64,000 nucleotides of DNA, from positions 310,001 through 374,000 of the forward strand of contig NZ_LFBV01000005.1 in the NCBI RefSeq assembly GCF_001905345.1. Reading direction: 5' to 3'. The notes below the pieces were generated by a model. The model was not told the DNA's origin. It was given only the letters and a program-made list of their open reading frames with translations, and ran no database searches. The stretch comes from Streptomyces uncialis (GTDB lineage: Bacteria; Actinomycetota; Actinomycetes; Streptomycetales; Streptomycetaceae). A program made the position numbers and the translations under genes. Shown here in pieces: positions 32,871-41,409 of this stretch (position 1 is the first letter of the stretch; the number at the start of each line of letters is the position of its first letter).

Positions 32871-33665
32871 TCAGGAACCGGAGGCGTCCCGCTCCGTCGG
32901 CTCCGGCGCGGCGGCGACGCTCTTCGCGGCCTGCCGGTCCGCGGCCTTCTCGGCCTTGAGGGCCTCCCGCTCGGCCTTCGCGGCCTCCGCGATCTGCCGC
33001 TTGGCGGCGGTCGCGTAGATGTCCACGTACTCCTGGCCGGACAGCTTCATGATCTCGTACATGACCTCGTCGGTCACCGCGCGCAGCACGAAGCGGTCGT
33101 GCTCCATGCCCTGGTAGCGGCGGAAGTCGAGGGGCTCGCCGATCCGGATGCCGGGCCGCATCAGCTTGGGGACGACCTTGCCCGGCGGCTGGATCTTCTC
33201 GGTGTCGATCATCGCGACGGGGATCACCGGGGCGCCGGTGGCGAGCGCCACCCGGGCGAGTCCGCCGGGCTTGCCGCGGTAGAGACGGCCGTCGGGTGAG
33301 CGGGTGCCCTCGGGGTAGATCCCGAACAGCTCGCCGCGTTCCAGTACCTCGATCCCGCTGCGGATCGCCGCCTCGCCCGCGCCCCGCGCCCCGGAGCGGT
33401 CGACCGGGAGCTGTCCGACGCCCTTGAAGAAGGCGGCGGTCATCCGTCCCTTGACGCCGGGGGTGGTGAAGTATTCGGCCTTCGCGATGAAGGTGACCTT
33501 GCGGTCGAGGACCGCGGGGAGGAAGAAGGAGTCCGAGAAGGACAGGTGATTGCTCGCGAGGATGGCGGGACCCTCGGCGGGAATGTGCTCGATGCCCTCC
33601 ACCCAGGGCCTGAAGGCAAGCTTCAGCGGCCCCCCGATGGAAAACTTCATCGCGCCGTAGATCAA
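32871..33665 (-). CDS. 1-acyl-sn-glycerol-3-phosphate acyltransferase (PlsC family)
   Basis: A 264-aa acyltransferase making phosphatidate from lysophosphatidate. The catalytic NHLSFSD (His40, Asp45, the HX4D motif) and phosphate-binding YPEGTRSPDG (near 118) are intact, with PVIPVAMIDTEKI after. A charged Ala/Lys/Glu helix ends the protein. The start is TTG 33665: AGGAGG stands 8 nt before it, whereas the next ATG (33650) is 23 nt away. The probable M. tuberculosis counterpart is Rv2182c, in the same neighbourhood as the other conserved genes here. Confidence 0.88.
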   Translation of the reverse strand: MIYGAMKFSIGGPLKLAFRPWVEGIEHIPAEGPAILASNHLSFSDSFFLPAVLDRKVTFIAKAEYFTTPGVKGRMTAAFFKGVGQLPVDRSGARGAGEAAIRSGIEVLERGELFGIYPEGTRSPDGRLYRGKPGGLARVALATGAPVIPVAMIDTEKIQPPGKVVPKLMRPGIRIGEPLDFRRYQGMEHDRFVLRAVTDEVMYEIMKLSGQEYVDIYATAAKRQIAEAAKAEREALKAEKAADRQAAKSVAAAPEPTERDASGS

Positions 33666-33895
33666 CCGACTGCCTCCTGTTTCTGTCGGTCAGACCATAA
33701 CCCGCGGCGCGGCGGACAGGCCCGACGGCCCTGGCCGGTGTCAGCACCGTCGCGTACGGTGAAGTACCCCTTGCGAAGCCCCGGCCCAGTGCGCAGAGCC
33801 TTCCCGAGCCCCTCAGCCCCCCGGCCGGACCCCTGGACCCCGGCCGGACGCACCCGGTCCGTTTTCCGACCCTTCACACGAACAGGAGACCGAAC

Positions 33896-34675
33896 GTGAC
33901 GGTCCTCCCCGGTGCCGAGCCCTTCCGTCATGACGGCGGGGGGACCGGTGTCCTTCTCTGTCACGGATTCACCGGTTCCCCCCAGTCACTGCGCCCCTGG
34001 GCGGACTTCCTCGCCGCGCGGGGACTGACGGTGTCCCTGCCCCTGCTCCCCGGCCACGGCACCCGGTGGCAGGACATGGAGTCCACCGGCTGGCAGGACT
34101 GGTACGCGGAAGTCGACCGGGAGCTGCACGCGCTGCGGGACCGGTGTGCGCGGGTGTTCGTCCTCGGGCTGTCGATGGGCGGCGCGCTGGCCCTGCGGCT
34201 CGCGGCGCAGCACGGTGACGCGGTGAGCGGGATCGTCGTCGTCAACCCGGCGATCGCCCTGCACGGAGCGGCTTCGAAGGCGCTGCCGGTGGCCCGGCAT
34301 CTGGTCCGGACGACGAAGGGGCTGGTGGGGGACATCGCGAAGGAGGGCGCGTTCGAGGTCGGGTACGAGCGGGTGCCGCTGCGCGCGGCGTACTCGCTGG
34401 GGCATCTGTTCAAGGTCGTGGACGCGGACCTGCCGCAGGTGACCCAGCCGCTGGTGCTGCTGCACAGCCCGGAGGACCATGTGGTGCCGCCGTCGGACTC
34501 GGCGCGGGTGCTGGGCCGGGTGTCGTCCACGGATGTCACCGAGATCCTGCTGGAACAGAGCTACCACGTCGCGACGTTGGACCACGACGCGGACCGGATC
34601 TTCGAGGAGAGCCTCGCGTTCATCGGCCGGCTCGCACCCAGTGTCGGCAAGGAAGGGACGGCCACCGGTGGCTGA
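33896..34675 (+). CDS. alpha/beta hydrolase, carboxylesterase (Est30-like)
   Basis: A 259-aa cytoplasmic hydrolase. The oxyanion region is LLCHGFTGSPQSL; the triad is Ser93 (GLSMGG), Asp194 (HSPEDHVVP) and His224 (SYHVATLDHD). This arrangement and the LPGHGTRWQDM lid resemble Geobacillus Est30 and monoacylglycerol lipases, so the substrate is a short or medium acyl ester. GTG 33896 has CAGGAGA before it. Its last 8 bp overlap the next gene. It is divergent from the PlsC gene across a 230-bp space. Confidence 0.88.
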   Translation: MTVLPGAEPFRHDGGGTGVLLCHGFTGSPQSLRPWADFLAARGLTVSLPLLPGHGTRWQDMESTGWQDWYAEVDRELHALRDRCARVFVLGLSMGGALALRLAAQHGDAVSGIVVVNPAIALHGAASKALPVARHLVRTTKGLVGDIAKEGAFEVGYERVPLRAAYSLGHLFKVVDADLPQVTQPLVLLHSPEDHVVPPSDSARVLGRVSSTDVTEILLEQSYHVATLDHDADRIFEESLAFIGRLAPSVGKEGTATGG

Positions 34676-35318
34676 GCACGACGCGGACCGCGAGGACGGC
34701 CGCGAGCCCGAGGACCGCGCGGCGGCCGGGGAGCAGGGGCCGGATGAGGCCGCCCCGCTGGACGAGGCGGCGCAGTCGGCCGCCTGGGAGGCGATCGTGG
34801 CGGGGTACGGGGAGGAGCCGCCGGACCCGCCCGGGGCGAAGCCCTTCAAGTCGGTGGAGGACCTGGCGCTCCTGGAGGCGGAGACCAACAGCACGGAGAG
34901 CGGCGGTACGCAGACCGGCGGCGACGAGGCGTCCGGGAAGGGCGACGACTCTGCGGCGGGCGGTCCCGGCACCCCGCTCGGGGGCTCCGTGACGTTCGCC
35001 CCGGGGGTCGGCGGGCCCCGGGACCACAGTCTGGCGGAGCCCTCGGACGACGACTTCGAGGCGGGCGACGAGGGGCACTTCGTCCCCCCGGAGCCGCCGC
35101 CGCTGCCCGACGCCGACGCGACGGCGAAGTTCGCGTGGCTCGGGCTGATCGGCGGCCCGCTGCTGCTGTTGCTGGCGGTGCTGCTGGGCTGGGAGATGAC
35201 CTGGTGGCTGTCGCTGGCCACCATCGGCGGTTTCCTCGGCGGCTTCGCGACGCTGGTGGCCCGGATGAAGCCCGACGACGAGGACGAGGAGGACCCGGGG
35301 CGCGGCGCGGTGGTGTGA
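34668..35318 (+). CDS. acidic hypothetical membrane protein
   Basis: A 216-aa protein. The first 140 residues are acidic and disordered (rich in E, D, G and P), with a short conserved-looking island KPFKSVEDLALLEAE near 55-69. Two membrane helices follow (FAWLGLIGGPLLLLLAVLLG and SLATIGGFLGGFATLVARM), then an acidic DDEDEED tail. GTG 34668 overlaps the esterase stop by 8 bp, with GGAAGGGA about 10 nt upstream, so the two are cotranslated. I recognise no named domain. Confidence 0.72.
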   Translation: MAEHDADREDGREPEDRAAAGEQGPDEAAPLDEAAQSAAWEAIVAGYGEEPPDPPGAKPFKSVEDLALLEAETNSTESGGTQTGGDEASGKGDDSAAGGPGTPLGGSVTFAPGVGGPRDHSLAEPSDDDFEAGDEGHFVPPEPPPLPDADATAKFAWLGLIGGPLLLLLAVLLGWEMTWWLSLATIGGFLGGFATLVARMKPDDEDEEDPGRGAVV

Positions 35319-35333
35319 TCTCCGCGCGGCGCC

Positions 35334-36083
35334 CTACGGGGTGCCGGACACAGGGACGCGGAGGGTGGCCAGGACCGGCAGATGGTCGGTGGCCGCCCTC
35401 AGGTCCGCGTCGGTGATCCCGGGGAGTCCGGTGGGGACCCCGCAGCTCAGGACCTCGATCCCGGGGGTCGCGAACACCGCGTCGATCCGCTGGCGCGGCC
35501 GGTCGGCGGGCGAGGTGTACTCGGCGCCCCAGGGCTTGGTGGCCCAGCCGTCCTGGAGGGACCCGGCGAGCCGGCGGAAGGCCGGGCCGTCGGGGCGTTC
35601 GTTGATGTCGCCGCCCGCGACGGCGTGCGGGGCGCCGAGCTCCGCGAGACGCTCCAGCAGCAGCCCGGACTGGACATGCCGCTCGGCCTTCTGGAGCGAG
35701 AGATGGCAGCTCAGTACGGCGACCCGGGCCGCGCCGAAGCGGAGCACCGCGGTGGCGAAGCCCCGGCGGTGCAGGCCGGGGGTGAGCGGCAGCAGGGTGT
35801 CCTCGGTGTGCTCGACGGTGGCCCGCAGGGAGCACAGCAGGGCGGGGCCCGCGGCGGTGGCGCCCCCGGAGAGCGTGTAGAGACCGCTCGCCGCCGCGAG
35901 TCTCGCGAGCTTCTTGCGCCAGCGGAAGAAGCGCGGCGCCTCCTGGATCAGGACGATGTCCGGGGCACAGGCCCGGATCACCCGGGCCAGGGCGCCGGTG
36001 TCGTCACGCATCGACCGTACGTTGTAGCTCAGCACCCGGATCACGGCCGAACCGTCCGGTTCGGCAACGGAGTTGGAAGACAT
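35334..36083 (-). CDS. endonuclease/exonuclease/phosphatase family protein
   Basis: A 249-aa protein of the EEP (DNase I-like) fold. Visible motifs are VLSYNVRSMRD with the metal-site Asn, IVLIQEAP with Glu, VLSCHLSL, AVAGGDINERPDGP (Asp and Asn), IDAVFATP and the terminal ATDHLPVLATL with catalytic Asp-His. There is no signal peptide. The substrate could be DNA, a phosphoinositide or another phosphodiester. The start is ATG 36083 (MSSNS); the much longer frame upstream is antisense to the glucokinase gene. Confidence 0.85.
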   Translation of the reverse strand: MSSNSVAEPDGSAVIRVLSYNVRSMRDDTGALARVIRACAPDIVLIQEAPRFFRWRKKLARLAAASGLYTLSGGATAAGPALLCSLRATVEHTEDTLLPLTPGLHRRGFATAVLRFGAARVAVLSCHLSLQKAERHVQSGLLLERLAELGAPHAVAGGDINERPDGPAFRRLAGSLQDGWATKPWGAEYTSPADRPRQRIDAVFATPGIEVLSCGVPTGLPGITDADLRAATDHLPVLATLRVPVSGTP

Positions 36084-36159
36084 GATCCCCAACGTACGGT
36101 GTCGCGCGGCGCCCCCGGCGCCTGGCCGGGTGGGTGTCGCCCTGTTCAGGGGCGGCCGG

Positions 36160-37101
36160 TCAGCCCTGGCGGGCGAGGTCGGCCGCGCCGACGAGTCCGG
36201 CCTTGTTGCCGAGGCGGGCGGCCAGCACCTGGGCGTGGGGCCGCCAGTGCGAGCCGACGAGCCAGCGCCGGAACGACTTGCGGATCGGGTCGAGCACCAG
36301 ATCGCCCTCGTCGGAGACGCCGCCGCCGACGATGAAGGCGGACGGGTCGAAGAGCGAGGCGAGGTCGGCGAGTCCGGCCCCGGCCCAGCGCGCGAGCTCA
36401 CGGAACGAGTCGACGGCGACCGGGTCCCCGGCGCGGGCGGCGGCGCTAATGTGCTTGCCCTCGATGCCGTCGACGGTGCCGTCCCCGAGGCCGAGCAGTA
36501 CGCCCGCCCGCTCGGGGGTGGCCCTGGCGCGCTGCCTGGCGTAGCGCACCAGCGCGCGGCCGGAGGCGTACTGCTCCCAGCAGCCCTGGCTGCCGCAGCC
36601 GCACAGCAGTCCGTCGGGCACGACGCGGATGTGGCCGAACTCCGCGGCGACCCCGAACCGGCCGCGCCGCAGCTTGTTGCCGATGATGACCCCGCCGCCG
36701 AGGCCGGTGCCGAGAGTGATGCAGATGACGTCGTCGTGGCCCTGGCCCGCGCCGAAGCGGTACTCGCCCCAGGCGGCGGCGTTGGCGTCGTTCTCCACGA
36801 CGACCGGCAGGCCGGTCCGCTGCTCGACCTTGTCCTTGAGCGGTTCGTGGCGCCAGTCGATGTTGGGGGCGAACAGGACCGTGGCGCGCTTCTCGTCCAC
36901 GTAACCGGCGGCCCCGACGCCGACCGCGTCGATGTCGTGGCCGCGGCCCGCGGCGCCGACCGCGGCGCAGATCGCGTCGACGATGCCGTCGGGGGTCGAC
37001 GGGGTGGGCACGGTGTGTGTCTCCAGGATCGCGCCCTCTTCGTCGACCACCCCGGCCGCGATCTTCGTCCCACCGATGTCGACGCCGATGGTCAGTCCCA
37101 T
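36160..37101 (-). CDS. glkA: ROK-family glucokinase
   Basis: A 313-aa kinase forming glucose 6-phosphate, and in Streptomyces also needed for glucose repression. It has the ROK pattern: GVDIGGTKIAAGVVDEEG (ATP phosphate 1), ENDANAAAWGEYRFGAG (catalytic Asp), LGTGLGGGVI, EFGHIRV (zinc His) and CGCGSQGCWEQYASG (three zinc Cys). ATG 37101 has GAGGGA upstream. Length is close to S. coelicolor GlkA. It lies 52 bp downstream of a DUF5304 gene on the same strand and 77 bp before the EEP gene, so a short operon is possible. Confidence 0.93.
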   Translation of the reverse strand: MGLTIGVDIGGTKIAAGVVDEEGAILETHTVPTPSTPDGIVDAICAAVGAAGRGHDIDAVGVGAAGYVDEKRATVLFAPNIDWRHEPLKDKVEQRTGLPVVVENDANAAAWGEYRFGAGQGHDDVICITLGTGLGGGVIIGNKLRRGRFGVAAEFGHIRVVPDGLLCGCGSQGCWEQYASGRALVRYARQRARATPERAGVLLGLGDGTVDGIEGKHISAAARAGDPVAVDSFRELARWAGAGLADLASLFDPSAFIVGGGVSDEGDLVLDPIRKSFRRWLVGSHWRPHAQVLAARLGNKAGLVGAADLARQG

Positions 37102-37153
37102 ATGTCCCTCAGTTCGATCGTGGCCCGCAGCGTCAACCGTACCCGAGCGGGGG

Positions 37154-37723
37154 TCAGTCGAGATCGATGCGTCCGCCCCCGGCGGCTCCGTCGTCCCCGG
37201 GACCGGCCTGGTCACGCGGGTCGCTGGGATCGCCCTCGGGGCGGCCGTCCGCCGCGGGCCGGTCCCCCTCGGCGCCGTCCGCCCCGGGGCCCCGGGTCCA
37301 GCGGCTCTCCTGGGCCTGGACGGCCGAGCGGTACGCGGCGAGGAGTTCGCCGCCCGCGGCGGCGAGGTGGTCGAAGACCTGCGGGTTGCGCTCGATGACG
37401 GGCTCGACGGCCGCACGGGCCTGCCGTACCGCCTGCCGGACGGCCTGCTCGGCGGCGCCCGACGCGACGGAGCCGAGCAGCGGCGACTGGAGCCCGGACA
37501 GCTTCTCGGTGACCGCGTCCATCAGCCGGCGCAGTTCCTCGGCCGCGGAGCCGGGCTGCGGCCCGTGCTCGGCACGGCGGCGGGCCTTCTCCTCGGCCAG
37601 GTCCTCGGCACAGGCCGTGGACCAGGCGTCGGAGTCGGCGGGACCGGCCGTGGGGGCGTCCCGCTCACCGTCGGAACCGCTCTCACCGCCGGGACGGGAT
37701 TCGGGGCGCTCGGCATCGCTCAT
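37154..37723 (-). CDS. DUF5304-family hypothetical protein
   Basis: A 189-aa actinomycete protein. An acidic disordered head (about 1-45) is followed by a helical core, WSTACAEDLAEEKARRRAEHGPQ (in part), then ELRRLMDAVTEKLSGLQ and AVRQAVRQARAAVEPVIERNP, and an acidic Gly/Asp tail. Start ATG 37723 has AGGAG at good spacing; the frame upstream adds a non-conserved stretch. It lies between the ArsA-like gene (66 bp upstream) and glkA on one strand. Function is unknown; the shape suggests a small cytoplasmic helical scaffold. Confidence 0.75.
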   Translation of the reverse strand: MSDAERPESRPGGESGSDGERDAPTAGPADSDAWSTACAEDLAEEKARRRAEHGPQPGSAAEELRRLMDAVTEKLSGLQSPLLGSVASGAAEQAVRQAVRQARAAVEPVIERNPQVFDHLAAAGGELLAAYRSAVQAQESRWTRGPGADGAEGDRPAADGRPEGDPSDPRDQAGPGDDGAAGGGRIDLD

Positions 37724-37789
37724 GGCGGGTGACTCCTGCGGAAGACGACGGTTCGTCCCTTCGACGGTACCCGAACAGCGGTACACCTT

Positions 37790-38965
37790 TCACGTGCGCG
37801 GCCAGAGCCCCGGATCGGGCGTGAACCGGACCCGCAGCTCACCGTCGCGCAGACCCGCCCCGGCGACGGTGCAACGGCGCAGCGCGGACGGCAGCGGAAC
37901 GATTCTGCGGAACCGTCCGACGGTGATGACGAGTTCGTCGCCGCGCCGCAGCAGATCCAGGTCCTCCCGTACGGCCCCGGGCAGCGGGACCGTCCAGAGC
38001 AGCACCCCCTCGTCGCCGGGCGGGTCGGTGACCGGCCAGCGCACGGGCTCGGGCGGGGCCGGGTCGTAGGGGACGGCGAGCGCCCCGAGGTCGTCGACGC
38101 CGTGCGGTTCCCGGCCGAGGTGCGGTATGCGTCCCAAGGGGTAACCGGGACCGGCGACGGACCCCCAGTCCGCGAGGATCTTGCCCTGCTGGGCGACGGG
38201 GCCCGCGAGCCAGGTGCCGTCGGCGTCCTCGGGGAGCACCCGGTTGGCGAGCAGGGTGTCCACCCGCAGGGCGTGCAGGGCGAGCGCGGTGGTGGCGGTG
38301 CGCAGCGCGTCGGTCGCGGTGCGGCCCGGTTCCGCGACCAGCCGGACGGTGGTGGCCGGGTGGGCGATCACCTCCTGGACGGCGGCGAGCTCGCGGTCCC
38401 AGCGTTCGGCGGTCTCGTACAGCCCGGCCGTCGGCATCGGGACCCCGGCGAGCCTGCCGAGTACGGGGCGCAGGGCGCGGGCCGCCTGCCGCTCGGGGGG
38501 CAGCAGCCTGCGCAGATAGCGGCGGAGCTGTTCGGGCAGGGCGAGGAGGGCGAGGGCGCGGGTGAGCGGGGGGAGGTCGACGACCACCACGTCGTGGGAG
38601 GCCCGGACGGCCTCCCGCAGCGCGCGGAACGCGGCGGCCTCCTCCGCGCCGGGCAGCGGGGTGAGCTCCTCGCCCTCCAGCCGGGCCGCGCCCGCGAGGT
38701 CCAGGGCGGGGGCGGCCCAGTCCTGGAGCCGCAGCAGGTCTTCGCCGAAGCGGGCGGCGGCGGCCGGGCGCCAGGCGGTGAGTCCCGGGGCGGCCTCCCG
38801 GGGGGTGGGGCCGGTGGGGGTGCCGAGGGCCGCGCCCAGGGTGTCCTCGGGGTCGGTCGACAGGAGCAGCGTGCGGTTGCCCGTGCGGGCGGCGGTCAGG
38901 GCGGTCGCGGCCGCGACGGTGGTTCTGCCGGCTCCGCCGGGGCCTGTCACGAGGATGGTTCGCAT
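37790..38965 (-). CDS. ArsA/GET3-like ATPase with degenerate P-loop
   Basis: A 391-aa protein of the anion-transporting-ATPase (SIMIBI) fold. The start MRTILVTGPGGAGRTTVAAA occupies the P-loop position, but the deviant Walker A lysines of KGGVGKT are Pro9 and Arg14. Later elements remain: LLLSTDPEDTLG (switch-like) and VVVDLPPLTR. A C-terminal all-beta piece (LLWTVPLPGAVREDLDLLRRGDEL and on) resembles the small HSP20-like domain that caps such proteins in actinobacteria. In M. tuberculosis an ArsA-like gene sits in the same neighbourhood. ATP hydrolysis is doubtful. Confidence 0.82.
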   Translation of the reverse strand: MRTILVTGPGGAGRTTVAAATALTAARTGNRTLLLSTDPEDTLGAALGTPTGPTPREAAPGLTAWRPAAAARFGEDLLRLQDWAAPALDLAGAARLEGEELTPLPGAEEAAAFRALREAVRASHDVVVVDLPPLTRALALLALPEQLRRYLRRLLPPERQAARALRPVLGRLAGVPMPTAGLYETAERWDRELAAVQEVIAHPATTVRLVAEPGRTATDALRTATTALALHALRVDTLLANRVLPEDADGTWLAGPVAQQGKILADWGSVAGPGYPLGRIPHLGREPHGVDDLGALAVPYDPAPPEPVRWPVTDPPGDEGVLLWTVPLPGAVREDLDLLRRGDELVITVGRFRRIVPLPSALRRCTVAGAGLRDGELRVRFTPDPGLWPRT

Positions 38966-39079
38966 CCCCGCACGCTAACCCCGTCCGGGGAGGCCCGAGC
39001 CCCCACTCCCCGGCTCAGCGCACTCGCCCCCGCACGGGCGGCCCGTGGGCGCCCCCACTCGTCCCCCGTACGGTCCCCC

Positions 39080-39935
39080 ACAGGTTGCCCCGTTCCCCGC
39101 GCCCCTGAGGTACGCCCGGGTGGACGGAGTTGTTCCTGTGCCGTCGTTCGTGGGTGCGCAGTTCCCCGCGCCCCTGGGTACGCCCGGGTCAGCGAACTTG
39201 TCCCCGTACGGGTCGTTCGTGGGTGCGCAGTTCCCCGCGCCCCCAGGGTTCCTGTGCTGGGCGCACTTCGTTCCTGTGCCGTCGCCCGGTGGGTGCGCAG
39301 TTCCCCGCGCCCCTGAGGTTCGCCCGGGTCAGCGAACTTGTTCCTGTGCCGTCGCTCGGGGGGTGCGCAGTTCCCCGCGCCCCTGAGGTACGCCCGGGTG
39401 GACGGAGTTGTTCCTGTGCCGTCGCCCGGTGGGTGCGCAGTTCCCCGCGCCCCTAGGGTTCCAGGGGTCGGCGGACTTGTTGCTGTGCCGTCGTTCGTCG
39501 TGTTTGCGCCGTTCCCCGCGCCCCTTTGGGGGCGCCCAGCCCGCCTGGGGTTGTCGGCTGTCCATCAGCCCGGGGCGGGGTTCAACCACCCTCCTCGCGC
39601 ACTCGCCGGACTCACCGAAGGGGGTGGGCGGGAATCTCTGCCCGCAGACTCCGATGCTCTTCAGTCGGACCACATGAACGTCCGACCGAGCGCGTTGGAG
39701 CGAGGACGGAGAATCCCGACCGGCACCGACCCGAAGAACAAGCCGGGAGCGCCCCAAAGGGGCGCGGGGAACTGCGCAAAACCACCGAGCGACGGCACAG
39801 GAAACAGGTGCGCCCACCGGGACGGACCTGGGAAGCGCAAGCGAAGGCGACCCGCGGGGAACTGCGCACCCCACGAGCGACCCGCACCGGGACAAGTGCG
39901 CTCAGCACAGGCGACCCCGGGGCGCGGGGAACCGG
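39080..39935. repeat. intergenic repeat array D (inverted, with central cassette)
   Basis: Reverse cores near 39084 (degenerate), 39156, 39227, 39297, 39366, 39437 and 39508 (degenerate), a period of about 70 bp. Forward cores start near 39758 and 39851 (shortened), with a GGGGCGCGGGGAACC variant near 39921. A forward cap motif lies near 39832-39852. The spacer of the reverse units carries TTGTTCCTGTGCCGTCG, the complement of GACGGCACAGGAAC in arrays B, C and E. The gap 38966-39990 holds no credible gene. Confidence 0.9.
39620..39743 (-). repeat. 124-bp dispersed cassette, copy 2 (inverted)
   Basis: The reverse complement matches 18988-19111 with five mismatches and no gap. As in array B, it occupies the switch point between reverse and forward cores. 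Beyond the 124 bp, the flanks also share CCCCAAAGGGGCGCGGGG toward the right and its complement on the left. No gene is seen inside. Confidence 0.9.
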
Positions 39936-39990
39936 GCCCCCCGGGGACGGAGCGCGCGGGAACCCCGGGCTCAGGTGCGGAGGCGTTCCC

Positions 39991-40428
39991 TCAAGGGGAT
40001 TCGACCCGCTTCTTGAGCCCCGCCAACGCCCGGTCGATGATGACCTTCTCGGCCTTCCGCTTGATCATCCCCAGCATGGGGATCTTGACGTCCACGGTGA
40101 GCTGGTACGTGACCTCCGTCGCGGCGTCCCCGACGGACTTCAGCACGTACGACCCGTCCAGCGACCGGAGCATCTGCGACTTCACCAGCGTCCAGCTGAC
40201 CTCGTGCCCACCGCCCCAGGTGTACGCCAGCGTCTGGTCGTCCTTGATCGCGCCCGCGTCCATGACGAGGCGCACCTGCTCCGCCCGCCCGGCGGCGTCC
40301 GTCGCGAGGACCTCCGCCTCCTTGACCTCGCCGGTCCAGTCGGGATAGCGGGCGAAGTCGGCGATCACGGCCATGACGTCGGCCGGGTCGGCCTCGATCC
40401 TGATGCTCGAACTGGTGTACTCCGCCAT
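39991..40428 (-). CDS. SRPBCC-family (polyketide cyclase/START-like) protein
   Basis: A 145-aa single-domain protein with the helix-grip pattern: SIRIEADPADVMAVIADFARYPDWTGEVKEAEVL at the start, central beta strands (VSWTLVKSQMLRSLDGSYVL) and the long C-terminal helix KVIIDRALAGLKKRV. It should bind a hydrophobic ligand in the cavity. The probable M. tuberculosis counterpart is Rv2185c, located between ArsA-like and FadD15 genes, matching the surroundings here. The start is ATG 40428. Array D lies directly downstream of its stop. The ligand is unknown. Confidence 0.85.
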   Translation of the reverse strand: MAEYTSSSIRIEADPADVMAVIADFARYPDWTGEVKEAEVLATDAAGRAEQVRLVMDAGAIKDDQTLAYTWGGGHEVSWTLVKSQMLRSLDGSYVLKSVGDAATEVTYQLTVDVKIPMLGMIKRKAEKVIIDRALAGLKKRVESP

Positions 40429-40545
40429 CGCCGTGGCTCCTCCAGATGCGGTTCCGGTGGGTGAGGCCGCGCGTTACGCGCGGGTAAGGAGATGAAGGCT
40501 ACCGCGCACCGCGCCACGTACCGCCGCCCGGCACCGCGCGGGCAC

Positions 40546-40592
40546 GGGCGGACGGACGGGCGGACGGGCGGACGGGCGGACGGGCGGACGGG
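40546..40592 (+). repeat. 8-bp tandem repeat with G-quadruplex potential
   Basis: GGGCGGAC is repeated five times (40546-40589), the first copy followed by an extra GGAC, then a closing GGG. Four GGG runs with 5-nt loops make a G4 pattern on the + strand. It lies between the SRPBCC and metallophosphoesterase genes, in the upstream region of the former. Confidence 0.85.
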
Positions 40593-40617
40593 AACAGGGG
40601 ACGGGGCCGTGGCCCGG

Positions 40618-41409
40618 TCACCACTCCAACGCCCACGGTTTCCCCGTACTGGCGAAGTGCCCCACGTTCACGCACTCCGTCGACCCGATCCGCATCCGCC
40701 GCGCCAGGGGCTGATGGACATGGCCGAAGAGGGCGTACCGGGGCCGGGTCCGCCGGATCGCGTCGAGCAGCGCGCGGCTGCCGCGCTCGAAACGGCGGGG
40801 CACGGTGTCGTAGAGGAGTTCGGGGACGTCCGGCGGGATATGGGTGCACAGCACGTCGACCTCGCCGAGGGCCTCGATCTTCGCGGCGTACTCCTCGTCG
40901 CCGATCTCGTAGGGCGTGCGCATCGGGCTGCGCAGTCCGCCGCCGACGAAACCGAAGGTCAGGCCCCCGATCTCGGCGGTCTGCCCGTCGAGGACGGTGG
41001 TCCCGGGGCGGGCGTACTCCGGCCACAGCGCGGGGATGTCGACATTGCCGTAGGTGGCGTAGGTAGGGGTCGGGAACGCCGCGAAGAGTTCGGCGTACTG
41101 CCCCCGCACGGCCCGCTCGACGGCAGCCTCCCGGTCGATCCCCGCCCACAGCCGCGCCCCGAACGCACGGGCCTCCTCGAAGCGGCGGGCGGTGCGCAGC
41201 GCGACGATACGGCCGGCGTTCTCGGCCCCGAAGAGTTCGGGGAAGATCCCGCGTGTGTGATCGGCGTAGTCGAGGAACAGCACCAGGTCACCGAGGCAGA
41301 CGAGGGCGTCCGCGCCCTCCCCGGCACGGGCCAGGTCGCGGGCGTTCCCGTGCACATCGCTCACCACATGGACGCGGTGGTGGCGGGTTCGGGGCGGGGT
41401 GGCAGGCAT
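40618..41409 (-). CDS. metallophosphoesterase (calcineurin-like)
   Basis: A 263-aa protein with the dimetal motifs of the superfamily: VHVVSDVHGNARDL (D-x-H), VCLGDLVLFLDY (GD), ATYGNVDIP (GN in place of GNHD), LCTHIPP (H) and LFGHVHQPLAR (GHxH). All metal-site positions seem filled. The substrate cannot be inferred. Start ATG 41409 is two residues before the beta strand region; GTG 41418 is an alternative. It is followed by the 8-bp repeat and the SRPBCC gene on the same strand. Confidence 0.85.
   Translation of the reverse strand: MPATPPRTRHHRVHVVSDVHGNARDLARAGEGADALVCLGDLVLFLDYADHTRGIFPELFGAENAGRIVALRTARRFEEARAFGARLWAGIDREAAVERAVRGQYAELFAAFPTPTYATYGNVDIPALWPEYARPGTTVLDGQTAEIGGLTFGFVGGGLRSPMRTPYEIGDEEYAAKIEALGEVDVLCTHIPPDVPELLYDTVPRRFERGSRALLDAIRRTRPRYALFGHVHQPLARRMRIGSTECVNVGHFASTGKPWALEW

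Noticed and set aside
39338..40464. Frames in array D, one ending in a CPQTPMLFSRTT-like peptide
   Set aside because: The peptide is the translation of the 124-bp cassette and appears in a different frame context in array B. There is no conserved start or codon signal.
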